Positions 1-14,724 of a DNA stretch of 64,000 nucleotides are shown here, in pieces; position 1 is the stretch's first letter, and every line of letters begins with the position of its first letter. The stretch lies in contig JAXDDX010000013.1 in assembly GCA_034670405.1 (NCBI GenBank), positions 1,544,501-1,608,500 on the forward strand, given 5' to 3'. The DNA comes from Hoplostethus atlanticus (lineage: Eukaryota > Chordata > Actinopteri > Trachichthyiformes > Trachichthyidae). The notes beneath the pieces are model-generated. The model worked only from the letters and a program-made list of their open reading frames with translations, did no database searches and was not told where the DNA came from. The translations under genes and the position numbers were made by a program.

Positions 1-699
1 CCACTAAATATGAAATCAATTCCACAGCGTAAAAATAGAAAACTAAAAATGGAACTTCATAACCACTTCGTCAGCTCCTTCCTTGAGAGTGGAGGAAAGC
101 GAGGTCAATCGCAATTGGCGCAGTGTGACGATAAACGCCTGGAACGTTTTTTTTTTAATGACGTTGCAAAATGAACATCGAAGACATCTTCAGTTTCAAC
201 TACTGAACAGGAAACCTTCTAGATGTGGAACTTACAGCAGAATGACAATAATCGTGTTGTCTTTGTCACCAAACTGTGGATGGACACGTCAGTTCATCTT
301 CCCAGCCAATTTTTAACCTCAAAAGTCATTTGCGTTCGAGTTGGGTACTCACCACCAGCCTGGCGGTGTAAGCAGTCCTCCATCAGACGCTCAGCAGCCC
401 TTTGGATCCACACTCCGCTGGCTCCTCACAGCAGACCTTTACCCCGTCTTCTACGTGGACACCATTGCATTTTCAATGTTATCTCCTTTATTGCCGTCGC
501 TATCTGACCTATTATCGACAGCGATTACCGTAACCAAGTTTACTGTTGCACCTTTGGTCCACACTGGACTTTACACCTGAGATGTCATTAGTTACGAGTT
601 CTGGGAGGATACAGAAGATCAATGCATTTCTGCTTGGTGTATTCTATTAGACCAGGGGCTCTCGAACCTTTTCATTATCCCAGACAGACACACATTAGT
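1..699. other. Left edge, no gene recognised
   Basis: I see no splice-bounded coding exon, RNA gene or clear repeat here. The open frames are short, overlap each other and show no family resemblance. The sequence could be intergenic, or intronic to a gene further left. Confidence 0.4.
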
Positions 700-940
700 C
701 CATGGACCATGACGCAGTGGTTAGCACTGCCTCCTCATGACAAGAAGGTCCTGGTCCTCCTTCTGTTCACGCGGGTTTCCTCCCACAGTTCAAAGTCAGG
801 TGAACTGGAGATTCTAAAAATTGCCCATAGGTGTGAATGGGAGCATGAGTGTGTCAGGCACAATGCATGCTGGGATTGGCTCCAGCGCCCCCGTAACCCT
901 GAATAGGAATAGGCGGGTATAGAACATGCATGGATGGATG
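700..940. repeat. Abundant teleost interspersed repeat, degenerate copy
   Basis: The stretch follows, in order, the landmark words of a very common fish dispersed repeat: 'cagtggttagcactgcc', 'acaagaaggtcctgg', 'gggtttcctcccacag', 'aaaattgcccataggtgtga', 'gggattggctccagc', 'cgtaaccctgaatag' and a terminal 'atggatggatg'. The copy is shortened compared with full versions that I remember. I recognise the family by its words but am not certain of its class, so I leave it unnamed. It carries no coding capacity. Confidence 0.65.
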
Positions 941-3049
941 ACTATCTACAATGTGCGTGGGGATGATAATAGTGGTGAGAGCTAGACCTAGGATTACACC
1001 GTCTCTAATTGAGATAAGTGACTTTAGTTAAACAGAGAGATGAGATAAACTAATAGAGATAAACTGCTCCTCACTTTGCTGGGGACCGCCCCCTGGTACC
1101 CCCTTCAAGGACCTCAGTTTGAGAACCACAGTAGGCCTAACCGAGTAGCATGCTGGGAATGGGCTGAAAAGCAGGATCAAAACAAGTACAGGAAAAAAAA
1201 AAACCAGGCCCGTGCTAATAGAAGGATGTTGAGGTGTCAGGTGCTAGACAAGCTTACTCACCATTGGAATAGAAATCGCTTAGGGCCTAGTGAGTTGAAA
1301 TGCAATTCGGTGATAACATTTGTCGTCTCGTGCAGTAGCGGATGTATGTATGGCTGAAGCCTCCATAATAACAAGATCCAGTAATTTCTGGCTTTGTGTT
1401 GTTTCCCCCCCCCAATTACCACCTGTCATGTACCAGACCTACAGAATGGACCAAACGCACACCGGATGTAACGGCTCTAATGATGCTACAACGTTAATAT
1501 ACCGTACCACACAAAGCACGGCACGCGCTGTTGGTGAAATATTTCTTTTTTTTTTATCTCAACACGTACTTGTCCCTTTTTCTCCCCTCTGAGGACACCA
1601 ACCGACGCTGCGCCGCATCCGTCAGTCAACGCAGGTCGTTGACTGGAAACCCGAAGCCCAGGATCCGAACCGGTTCAGTCCCAGTAACCCGATCTGTTCC
1701 GCGAGCTCATTACCCGTCCCAAGACTCCGAGGACATGTTGACAAATTGCTGGTACGATCCAAGGATTTCTTTAAAAAAAAAAAAGAATACAAAAAAATAA
1801 ATCAACGAACGGGAGGCTTAATCGAAGTTAAAATACAGAAATAAAAGCGGTTCTATCGGCGGCATGGTCAAACTGATAAAAACCATAAAAACCACATTCA
1901 TGTGGCTCCAAGACTACATTACATTATGGCTGGTGCGGAATCTGCGATTCAGGAGATCTTCTCAGTCTGACCCATTTTAGTCTTTGTCCTCTGGTAGGGG
2001 GAGGGATGCTCTACCCCCATATAGCCAGCACTAGATTCTGTCGTGAGCGCACATTTCTATTATTACCAACATGTCAAAATTAAATCTCTACACAAACGAA
2101 AAGCCTCCCTTTAAAAAAACAACCCCCAAGGCTTTTATATAAAATCACATTTAATTGCCCTATTCATAAGCAGATGGATCAACAATTGAAGAGGGTGAAC
2201 AATACATGTGATATACAAGCACTCCACCAGCTGAAAATTTGGCCAAAAGATTTGGCCTTTATAAGACCTCTTTATAAGACCATATATTATGCTACCAATT
2301 TAAAATCTGAGATGAGCTTTGTCCTTGATGGATTTACAATTTCTGATTCCAAAGAAACCAAACCACATCACTAGGTAGAGAATATTGCAAAAGAAAAACA
2401 GCGCACAAACCCGACATTGTAACTTCACACCATTTAATCCACAGTACAGCAACTTGAGAATGCAGTACAGTAGTTCATATCTTACAATAACACAGTGAGA
2501 AGGAAATTCAATAACATTACATTTGTGATAAATACTAGCAGAGTGATCGGAAACAGATTCAGGCTATCTGCAGGGTTCGGAGAGCTAAATTTAAATGACT
2601 TTTATGAATACCTTTTTAATGGAGTTAACAGGAGTTTAATTCAAGGCCAATTTAAAAATTTAAAAAAAACATGACAAAACCAGCCTATTTCTGATTGAAC
2701 ATAGCTAATGAAAGTTTTGAAACTGTAAATAGGCAGTATAAGAAAAAAAGGAATTGAGTCCAAATGTGTTCAGTAAAACAGCATACGGTACTACTAACTG
2801 TTCAGACTTTTCAAGGACCCGCGGATACCCTGAAATAAACAAAACGGCAAATAGGAACATCTGAGGGAGAGCTGTGGAACGTTTCGGCAGGCAGGGTCAG
2901 AAAACAATTCATATGAAAGGGAAATTTTCAGATTACTGTGACCCAAAATTTGATTGGTGTTTCTCTGAGCATTGCATTCTGCCAGTATCGGTACGTAATG
3001 TACACCCTGCATGGCAGAGTAACAATCCCCCGGGCATAAACAGTGAATA
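941..3049. other. Non-coding stretch, nothing recognised
   Basis: About 2.1 kb with short A and T homopolymer runs and no exon-like segment that I can support. It lies downstream of the poly(A) signal of the minus-strand gene ending near 3071, so it is probably intergenic. A CTCF-like word (ccgccccctggtac) begins near 1086. Confidence 0.4.
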
Positions 3050-3070
3050 TTGACTTCCCATCCACCTGCG

Positions 3071-3076
3071 TTTATT
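3071..3076 (-). promoter_or_regulatory. Poly(A) signal of the unidentified lysine-rich gene
   Basis: TTTATT on the plus strand reads AATAAA on the minus strand. It lies about 140 bases downstream of the TGA stop at 3216-3218, a normal spacing for a short 3' UTR. It supports the exon at 3216-3337 as a true terminal exon. Confidence 0.6.
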
Positions 3077-3215
3077 CAGAGAAGACACTGGATCATATTG
3101 CCCATTCAGTATTCCATTGGTGAACTAACTCCCATTAGTCCATCCAATTCAAAAGGTAGGATATTGCCCTATATATGGCTCGGAGCCAAGAGAAGACAAT
3201 TTTTTTTTGTGCCTC

Positions 3216-3337
3216 TCATTCCATATCTGCCATTTCTACGTCCTTCTGGGATGCAACCCCTTTCTTCTTCTTCTTGTTCTTGGCTGGCGCAGATGTCGTG
3301 ACCTGTTTCTTTGGTGGTGCTGCTGCTGCTGCCTCAA
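3216..3337 (-). CDS. Terminal coding exon of an unidentified lysine-rich protein
   Basis: On the minus strand a strong acceptor (pyrimidine-rich tctcgctccgcag) is followed by an open segment of 39 codons and a TGA. The exon begins in phase 1, so one base of the first codon lies in the upstream exon. The peptide runs from a five-alanine stretch and PPKKQ through a basic run (AKNKKKKKG) to an acidic end (KDVEMADME). Alanine/lysine tails of this sort are seen in nucleolar, translation and RNA-binding proteins, but I do not recognise this one. The basic run would suit nuclear or nucleolar targeting; that is inference. A poly(A) signal at 3071-3076 fits a 3' UTR of about 150 bases. Upstream exons should lie at higher coordinates, between here and the rps16 3' end, or be interrupted by a large intron. 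I could not place them with confidence. Confidence 0.6.
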
Positions 3338-6083
3338 CTGCGGAGCGAGACAAAAGCAGACAAAATAAATCACAGTTTCATGACACTCAAAAAAAAAAAA
3401 GTGAGACATAGTCCAAAGAGGCACTTGACTGCTCTTATAGAGGCTTTACAGTTGGTACAAAAAAGTCTCCCAGAAGCCCCTTCTGGAGCCATCATGGAGG
3501 TCTGGTGGAGAATTGAAAACAAATTGTGCACAAATAATGTCTTAATATATAACAACCAAGCTTAGAAAAAGAGATAACTGAAAAATATTGTTGCGGTGTG
3601 TCTGTAGATCCATTCAGTAACGTTCTCAGTAAAAGTGAATAGTGTGATCAGGTAGATTTGTTTCCAAATGTAGGTTACTGTGACTCAGTAAACTGTCTTG
3701 TCTTTAGCCCTAGTCTCTACTCCAAAACACTCTGAGTTGGAGCTGGAGAAGAGTCAGCTAACCTGAACAAACTGTTAGCTAGCTAACCAGCCAGCAGGCT
3801 AATTGAGTTCATGCTAACATGTGAGTACTACCACATAGTAGTATACAAGCTGATATGTAATAACAGGAGTGATAATTATCGTACCAGTGGACAATTCTGG
3901 ACACCCTTGGGCCAAATCCAGACACACACAATCTTTGATATGAAATTGATTCTAACATATGTAGGACTTCACATCTTAAAGACTTAACTGCGTCAAAGTT
4001 GGTGTCTCCAGAATTGGTCACCAGTGCGTTAGCTAACCAGATACTATGGTTAGCTAGCTAACAGATCGAAGCACAAAATGAATTATCAGTGGAGAAACGA
4101 TCAGTTCCCAATCAAAAACAGCACAGACATTGACCATGTCTTTTCAGTTCTGTTGAGACCGCCAAGCTGTACATCTAGAAACAGATACGGTGTTCATAGC
4201 CATTTGTGTTTCTACACTGCACTTCCCAGAGATCACTTGTCTTGTCTTTTCTGTTGATGGAGTTTGAGTATTAATATTAAATGAAGATTTAATGACTCTA
4301 CCTGTTGAATTCAACCCTCTAATGGGAATTACCGCCTACAAATTGAGCTTTAGCACCGGCTAATCTTATGAGCTACTTTTAACATCGTGGGCAAACAGGC
4401 TTGAGCCATTTGTTTGTATTTGTCTTGTCTGCATGTTCTGCATCATCTCATGTGGGAGCGGAGCCTTTCAGAAAATCAATTCACTTCACCAGTCAAAGTG
4501 CTTTAAGAGCACTGCAACCTAATCCCACCTCTTAAAAAAAAAAAAAAAAAAAGCAGAACTGTATTCCAGAGGCTCGTGTGCCAATCCAGCCCATATGGAT
4601 GGGAGCCCATAATCTCCTTGTGCCCTCTTTCTCTCTGCTCTCTAAGCCCCTCTCTCCATCCATCCCTCCAGCCCATCACTTACCACCAGCCTACATCTGT
4701 GTGCAGCTGGGTGGGACTGTGTGTGGTTGGAATTGGACTGTGTGCAGGAGTATGCAGGTCTAATAGCAGCAGGGATGAGGAATATAGTATGTTCCACGAA
4801 ATGCACTGTAGGCCTTATAACATGATCTAAAGAACCTAACTGTAGTGAACGAAGGTGAATTAATGCATTTATTGTATTTTATTCTCTTGTGTTTCATGCA
4901 TAACAGTTATCCCATAGTGGTAATTTCACTGTGCAAGTGAGGTAATTGGTTCCTAAATGAGTATTGGCTGCAGCAGGTGGGTTTATGCATGCAAGGGCAA
5001 GGCAAATAAGGTGTGGCTTCAGCCTCAGCTCAAGCTCAGCCCCATCACTGTCTCTCGCCGTGGTGTGGAGCGTGCGGCGGCGTCACCGGGAGGAGGAAAA
5101 CGGATAACGGGAACAAGCAAGCAAGGAACAGAAAATGAAAGAACGCAGCGTGTTATGGAAAATGACTAGGGCTACAGGATTTTAAAAACAGCATTTAGAC
5201 CATCATTGGACAATAAAAACACTGAAACCCAGACAGATGAGATAGTTTGAGGTATCAGTTGTGGATGACATCTGAAGTTTTTAACACTGGCCTTGTTTAT
5301 CATGGTTATTAGTCCATGTTGCAGTGTGAAGTTCAAAAACATGGCTCTCCCTGTACACAGGCTCTTACCCCCACCTCTCTTTAAAGCCTTCATACTGTTG
5401 CTAGACTTGGCAACTGAGTCGGTTATGCAAGCAAGTAGATTTAGGTGCCTTGCTCATGGGCATATTGGCAAGGATGGACACACTGTGGACTTGTGTATTC
5501 TTTAATAAGTAATAGGACTACAATAGACCTTGCTGAAATGGCAGCAAGCCAGTTGAATCATGCTCTCTCATGACTTGTGGTGGGGGAATAATGAATTGTG
5601 TTTGCACTATTCACCAGTGTTGTAGCACCCTCTGCTGGTGAAAAGGGTGCACTGTAACTCTCATATAGGCAAGCTGCAATACAGACATCACTTACTATAC
5701 TGTCAGATTTTGTCCTGCCATTTAGTGTAACCAACCCTTATGTTCTCAGACACAATTCTATTAGGTGTGTGTGTGTGTGTATACTGTTGAGTCTATCTTT
5801 ATACACACTTCTAGACTGTCATTGACTGTCAAACATGCAGGCCTGTCTACTGACACCAATGTCTGTGGCTTCAGTGGTCAGGTCAGCTACAGAGCAGCAC
5901 CATGGAGCTGGTAGGGAGTCAGTGTCTTGCTAAAGGACACTTCAGCAGGGCCAGTGCTTGCCGATACAACAGGTTAAGACCTCGTTCACTGGTTGAAGGA
6001 TGATCTCCCTACTTACATCACGATGCTGCCCAACTGTTAGTTAACTTTGTTATTGGAGAGATGTTTGAGTTGATAAAACATAC
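3338..6083. other. Probable intron or intergenic DNA left of rps16
   Basis: If the exon at 3216-3337 is real, at least part of this stretch is its upstream intron. It contains GCTAGC/GTTAGC-rich words near 3775-3790 and 4030-4065, an 18-base A run near 4534-4552, a short GT run near 5766-5780, and SINE-like wording near 5925-5950 (gtcttgctaaaggacac). I found no further exon that I could support. Confidence 0.4.
5624..5640. promoter_or_regulatory. CTCF-like core word
   Basis: AGCACCCTCTGCTGGTG resembles the reverse complement of the vertebrate CTCF core (CCACNAGRKGGC type). It is one of several such words in the window. Binding is inference only. Confidence 0.3.
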
Positions 6084-6405
6084 TTACAGTTGCGAGAAAC
6101 AGTTTGGGAACCCTTTTGAATTAGCTGCATTCCTGTATACTGTCTCCTAAAATATTGTCATAACAGATAAACACAATGTGATTTAACAATTAACACACAA
6201 ACACTTGTACTTTTCCATGTCCTTATTAACTTTAACTGGATAATGTGAACCATGAGATTTAGTAACTGGTGGAAAGTCCTTTAGCAGCAATAATCTCAAG
6301 GTTTCCTGTAGTTGCTGATGAGAGCTGTACAACAGTTAGGAGGTATTTCAGACCATTCCTCCTTACGGTTTCAGTTCATTGATATTTCTGGGATGTCTTG
6401 CCTGC
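6084..6405. mobile_element. Tc1/mariner-like DNA transposon, truncated remnant
   Basis: The segment opens with a terminal-repeat-like phrase (cagttgcgagaaacagtttg, then ggaaccctttt). It continues with internal landmarks of a widespread fish Tc1-like element: 'ggaaagtcctttagcagcaa', 'gtttcctgtagttgc', 'ttcagaccattcctcctta' and 'tttctgggatgtctt'. In full copies these lie in and beside the antisense of the transposase N-terminal region. Everything beyond about 6405 is missing, so no transposase is left. The opposite terminal repeat was not found nearby. Confidence 0.7.
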
Positions 6406-6469
6406 CTTAGCTGCTACCTTAGGGTCCTTTGTAAATACAAGTCACCTTGTATTTTATACATTGTTTTTT

Positions 6470-6541
6470 TGTGATACTGTTATGCTGCTGCAACCCCATT
6501 ATTTATTGATCCCCCCCGGGATCAAAAAAGTATCTATCTAG
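6470..6541 (+). mobile_element. LINE 3' end fragment with ATCT tail
   Basis: The phrase 'gttatgctgctgcaac', a stem-like 'tgatcccccccgggatca' and the terminal 'tatctatcta' match the 3' end of common fish LINE copies, which end in ATCT repeats after a short GC-rich hairpin. Only the last few dozen bases are present, as expected for a severely 5'-truncated insertion. The exact clade is uncertain. Confidence 0.55.
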
Positions 6542-6543
6542 AC

Positions 6544-6650
6544 CAAGGGTGTTAAATCATGTGCCATGGAGGGCCGGGAGTCTGCAGGCTTTCATTCCAA
6601 CCAAACACTACACCAGGCGATTTCACTGACAGTTATGCTCTTAGATGCTT
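6544..6650. repeat. Half of a palindromic MITE family
   Basis: It contains 'gtgccatggagggcc', 'caggctttcattccaacc' and 'ggcgatttcac'. The same series of words occurs in the fuller fold-back copy at 55639-55831. Only one arm is visible here. Confidence 0.5.
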
Positions 6651-6689
6651 GTTTGGGGAAGAGATGCACTTAGTATTTTTGGTGACTAG

Positions 6690-6775
6690 TAGTTCTCTTG
6701 CCTAGCTACGTTGAAGGAACTTATTGTAAGTCACTTTGGATAAAAGCATCTGCTAAATGACTAATGTAATGTTAT
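6690..6775 (+). repeat. SINE 3' tail (fish SINE/L2-type end)
   Basis: 'gtaagtcactttggataa' followed by 'agcatctgctaaatgacta' is the conserved 3' region shared by several fish SINEs and their partner LINEs. The tRNA-like head with A and B boxes is not recognisable upstream, so this is a fragment. Confidence 0.6.
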
Positions 6776-6949
6776 ATCTCTGCACCTGTGAAACTGGAAA
6801 AACTGTACATTTATTGTACTTTGGGAATAAATTGATTCCAGTTCAGCAAGAAAACATTCCTGTTCTAAAGTAGCTTATGGAGGCAATTTATATAAATACA
6901 TAAAATAAAAAATAAAAAACTCAGAAAAGGCATTCCATCTTTCCTCAAA

Positions 6950-6955
6950 TTTATT
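6950..6955 (-). promoter_or_regulatory. rps16: rps16 poly(A) signal
   Basis: TTTATT on the plus strand reads AATAAA on the minus strand, 16 bases past the rps16 stop codon. This gives the very short 3' UTR typical of ribosomal protein genes. Confidence 0.75.
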
Positions 6956-6970
6956 ATGAAAGCGTACAGA

Positions 6971-10157
<3,187 letters not shown>

Positions 10158-10250
10158 GTTTCTGAAACACACAAGGCACAATAACTACATTAAAACCCAG
10201 TGAATAAGTATTATTTTCGACATTTTAATGGTTCGGGCTGAAGAACATAC

Positions 10251-10280
10251 CGTCTTCAGCTAGGGTGCCGTACGGAGAGG
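10251..10280 (-). other. rps16: rps16 non-coding first exon with TOP-like start
   Basis: On the minus strand a pyrimidine stretch CCTCTCC (10274-10280) fits a 5' terminal oligopyrimidine start, the hallmark of ribosomal protein mRNAs. About 30 bases later GAAGACG|gtatgt is a good donor, and tgtgtttcag|AAACATG (10162 side) is the matching acceptor. This makes an 89-base intron inside the 5' UTR. The transcription start is inferred. Confidence 0.55.
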
Positions 10281-10374
10281 CCGGACGGGGTTTCACACGC
10301 CGAACATCAGGGGCTATTCCACGACAATTCAGGCATGCTTTGTGGTAGAATTTGCGACAGTAGCCATCGCTCTA

Positions 10375-10384
10375 CCGCCATTTT
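10375..10384 (-). promoter_or_regulatory. rps16: YY1-like site upstream of rps16
   Basis: CCGCCATTTT on the plus strand reads AAAATGGCGG on the minus strand, matching the YY1 core AANATGGCGG that is common in vertebrate ribosomal protein promoters. It lies about 95 bases upstream of the inferred TOP start. Confidence 0.5.
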
Positions 10385-10629
10385 ACATACTGGTTTCTGT
10401 GAGGCAAAGAAAGTCATCACGTCTCCCTCTGGTGTACATTGTACGAAATACAGTGTGACGATCATTCGATGTTCATACAAAAATAGTCTCCCTTTACGAG
10501 TTTTTACATTGTTTTAAATTAGCTTCATTGTAGGTTATAGTTTATAATTTGTCAATGATGTCAATCTCTGTTTTAGTATGTTGTAGTACCGTCTACCCTG
10601 CAGCCACTGTTCTAAAGACCTGATCAACA

Positions 10630-10642
10630 GCGCCCTCTGGTG
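10630..10642. promoter_or_regulatory. CTCF-like core word near the rps16 promoter
   Basis: GCGCCCTCTGGTG is the reverse complement of CACCAGAGGGCGC, close to the vertebrate CTCF core. It lies about 350 bases upstream of rps16, where an insulator would be plausible. A weaker relative, CTCCCTCTGGTG, is at 10423-10434. Confidence 0.4.
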
Positions 10643-13600
10643 TTTTGCAATCAGAAACACAATTTTAAATGTAAAGGTCCTTACCGTATGGACCGACTAG
10701 AGGCAAGGCTGTGCTTCAGCAGCTGACTGAATCAACGTTAGCACTCATTAGTCCTGGAATCATAGCTAGATTGTTGTCCTGTACCAAAGTATACAAGCTT
10801 ACTGAAAGAGTACTGAATATGTTCTAAGGCTCACTGAGTGAAGGTAGGACAATACATTCAATCAATAAATGCCTGGCCATGTTAACAAGTGTTTATCAGT
10901 TGAATCCATTAATTGATGACTGCATTCCAGTGTTCTTTATTCTTTTGTTTTAGTGTCAGTTCATGTGTCACAACGTCAGCTGATTCTTCACTGATGCCAG
11001 CACAAGAGGTGATCAGTACATGCCACGTTGAACGGGGAATGATCCTATAGCATTAGTGACATATATTGATTATTAGGAGTAGGGTATGAACTGGATGCAA
11101 TCTCCATCCTTTAACGTCATCCAAACAAGACGAAGGAGACTTAACTCAAATGCAATGCATGCTGGGAAGAATGTGAATAAGCTAACCATATTTTCTAATA
11201 AACTTTAATATGATCAGTTTATAGAATACTCGGTAAGATGTTCTTTTAACTCATATCACCACGTTATGATGCCAATAACTAGCAATTGTAGGATGAAATT
11301 GACAAATTTCACTAAATTGCACTATGGGTTTTTACAGTGTAACTTTTAACCTTGTGGTGAATTAGACCACAGGGATCATGTGGGGCTAGGGAGCTGTGGG
11401 TCAGGGTATGGGAATGACATGACATGGGAAAGAGGAAGCGGGGATCTTTTTGGACGCCACATATCTGTACTGTACTCTCACAATGTTTGATCTGACCACA
11501 TTGTCTTTGATCTGGCCAAACTAGAGCCTGTAGTTTGTGGGAGAAACCCGTCCCCGTTCCGCTTTCTCATGATCGGCTGTGGCATCGCCTCTGACAAAAA
11601 CAGAATGGAGGGACTTTTTTTTTGACATGACTGATGGAAGTTGATTGATGTGAGGATGAAAAATTGCACCAGGCCCTCTGAAGAATGTCAAGCGCACGCA
11701 CCCTGCAGCGGAGGAGAGGTGTCAGCATTTAGGCGCAGCCTTACCCTTAAAGGAGGGAAGCGGCGAGGCCATTCCTGGGGCAGTGGAGGGCCGAAGACAG
11801 ATAGCATCTTGGGAATCTGTATACAGTGGCATGAGTCATGTGCGCGGTGTGTGCAGTGCCTACCTATGCTGACATTTACTGCGGGGAGAGTGGTGTTTAT
11901 AGTGTCGGTCACGGGCGAACAGGCACCTGGCTTCTTTTATTGTCAGAGAGAGAGGGCTTGCTCCCCCCCCGGGGGGGGGGGCAGGCTGCCGATGAGCTGT
12001 TCTGGATGCCTAATGGTTTCTGCTGCTTCCAGGCTCGTCTCTGCTCCGGCTACCGACTGGGCTCCCTGCTCCCGGAAGCATCACTTCCCTTCTTTTGTGG
12101 TACTATGAGGCTGCTTTTCTTCATGGGTGAAGTGAGAGCAGAGGGATGAGACTGAATGAAGACATACCGTAGGTGTTTGGACCTTTTCCCCTAATGCTCT
12201 TCTAGTGGCCGCTCCGTCGTAGGGTCATTACATGAAGGACCCAGTGTGTTTTTTTTCCCTTTCCTTTTGAACCCTCTAGCCCAAACGCTACACGACGTGC
12301 CCTCACAGCTCATGAGCCAACAGATAACTGGGAGGGATGTTCTCCTACTGTAGGCTGAGAGCGCCAACGTCTACAACCCAGTGAAGCAGACAGAGGAAGC
12401 ACTGTGCAGGGACCCGGGGGCTGGACGATAAGCCTTCAGATAGACCTGTGTTTGTGTTATGGGTCACTGCCCCCCACCCCCCCCCCTCCTCCCTTTACCG
12501 TCTGCGTAGGAAACATGTTAAGGCTGCTGAATCGTCCCTGATTTCCTGCCCCGCTAAATCATACGACCCCTTTTGTGTTCCTAACTGTCAAGGTCGTCTT
12601 ACAATGTCCAGGCCTCGCTACCATTTGAAGTTGATCTCTGATTACTGCTTTGGCTATGGTATTTTGCAGGGTACTAAAAAAAAACCCCACTACATCTCAT
12701 CTTGCTTACATATGGTGGATAAAAAAAAAAAAAGAACTTTCATAAGAGAAAGCCAGATATCTCCAACCCCACGTCTTTCAAAGAGGCAGACGCCGAGCTT
12801 GGCCGCATTAGAGGAGGCGCAGGTCTTGCAGAAGAGCAGCAGTCTGCAGTCATCCAGTAAAAAGAAAAGAGCCGGTAATAAATAAAAGACCGCACCATAT
12901 ATGTGCATTTCCTCTCTCCGCAGCCTTATGGAAACACATCACCTGGAGGCGTGACCCCCTCGACCTTGTCTTGTCACAGCACCCTGAGCACGAGACGGCG
13001 CTCGCAGATTTACAGAGGAGGAGACACTTGGTTCTGGCCGGGGCCGCATCGTCTCATTTGACCATAATAGGCCTGGTGGTGGTTGAAAAAGTGTTGCTGG
13101 TAATTGAAGTTTCCCTGAGCAGAAGGAGAAGATCTGCTAAACCCAGAAGGGGAGGGGACGGAGGGGGTGCAAAGGTTTTGTGAGGTATACAGTAGTGCGG
13201 TTGCCATGGGAACGAGGACGGACTCTTTAAAGGCTTATGAGGCAGAAAAGCGACATCCCTGAGAAGCGCCCACGAGGCCCCGGCGGATACGCTGGCCAAG
13301 AGAAACAGCGGTTCGAGACAACAGGTCTTACCTTTTATATCCTTGTGTGAGGAGCCGTGAACAGGGGCCCCTGGCGGCCCTGTGGCTCTCTCTCTCTCTC
13401 TCTCCGACCTCACCGTGTTTCTGTGAAACGTTTCAAAAGCACAAACAATTCCCAGTTTTATTACACGGTGTAAAAAAAATCACGCCAGACTAATCAGACA
13501 GAAGAGGAAAAGTTAACGTGTCCAAAGAGCGATGAGAAATCAGGACGGTATGGGTTTTTTTTTCCAAAATAAACTTTGCTTCACAATAAAAGCGGATGGA

Positions 13601-14724
13601 ATAAGTAAGATTAGCCGTCAGATTATGCTTACTACAATAACCGACAATGACAGTCTTTCCCATAATTCCATGGGGTGGTGGACATCTCTCTCAGTATTTT
13701 AGTCTTTCTCAGAAACAACATCCCGTCCAGGTGGTGCAGCAACGAGCCATGGAAGAGGGGGGATTTCCTCAAACTGGCACCAAAATGGCTGCACTGTGCC
13801 CCCTTTTTTGCCCGTCGCTGTGCCATGGCAGCAGTAAATATTGATGTCTGCCTGGGTGGATGACAGCTCATAGCTCTAAAATGCAGCCCCGGTATTGAAC
13901 TCTGGTTTGGACTTGAGCCCCTTCCATTAATTTGGCTATTTCAGCGCGCATTTGCCACATAGCAACGGGGCCTGCAGCTGTCCCGCAGGCCTGTCATCTT
14001 CCATCTGGCCCTTGCAGTCAGGGCCACAGACTAATGCTGAGGTGAGTATAGGCTCAGTGGGGCAGCGGACATGTTGTCTCTCCACCCAGGATGCAATGCA
14101 CTCCTTCGGAAAGAAACGAAGAGCTGCGTTGAGTGAGTCACGTAGTCTCGTTTGGAATCTTGAAATATTGGTTCCTTAAAACAAGAGCAACAATCTGCAG
14201 ATGGAGCGAGATGATTTCACTTGTTTCAAGGTTATTGAATGAGTTGAAATAAGGCAGATCACTCCATCAGTACCAAGATAATATCACTTGATCAAGAAAA
14301 TTATTGATCTGCATTGGAAATAAGTGAAATTCTCTAACCCCGAGCGTGCAGCGTGCAGGATATGGACTCTAACTGAAAGGATGTTATGGTTCAGGTAATG
14401 TACAAAAGCAATTCCTCATCTGCCACGACTTCCTTTTGACTAGATAGGATGCGATGTCCCATTTTGCTTCCTCGGTCCCTCAGAAAGACTCGTTATGTGT
14501 TCCAGAGACAGGTTTTGTTTACGGATCGGGTGGAGGAGCTCAAAGCGTCTGTCTGAGGCTGCACTTGAGACATCAAATACACTGAATTGATCTGGCAGTG
14601 GAGCGGGGGCCTGATGTGAAGTGAACAGAGCTCGCCAACATAACAGTCCTTCGCTCGCCATTTGTCCGTCCCGTCACACACGAACACCGGTACTTCCCCT
14701 CTATCAGTCTCTCACACAGAGAAT
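10643..14724. other. Intergenic DNA, no gene recognised
   Basis: About 4 kb to the right of the rps16 promoter. Several open frames occur, but none has splice signals, family motifs or a consistent extension. Low-complexity features include a C8/G11 block at 11963-11981, an A run near 12721 and a short CT run near 13387-13404. Confidence 0.5.
11963..11981. repeat. Homopolymer C/G palindrome
   Basis: Eight C directly followed by eleven G. It can form a perfect hairpin, and it is a typical place for sequencing or assembly length errors. Confidence 0.7.

Noticed and set aside
4681..4770. Possible minus-strand exon of the lysine-rich gene, with a good gtaagt donor at 4680-4685
   Set aside because: The frame that fits the required phase contains a stop and no convincing acceptor or protein similarity is present.
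11641..12149. Overlapping frames of 155 and 103 codons right of rps16
   Set aside because: They overlap in different frames, cross the C8/G11 homopolymer block and resemble no family.
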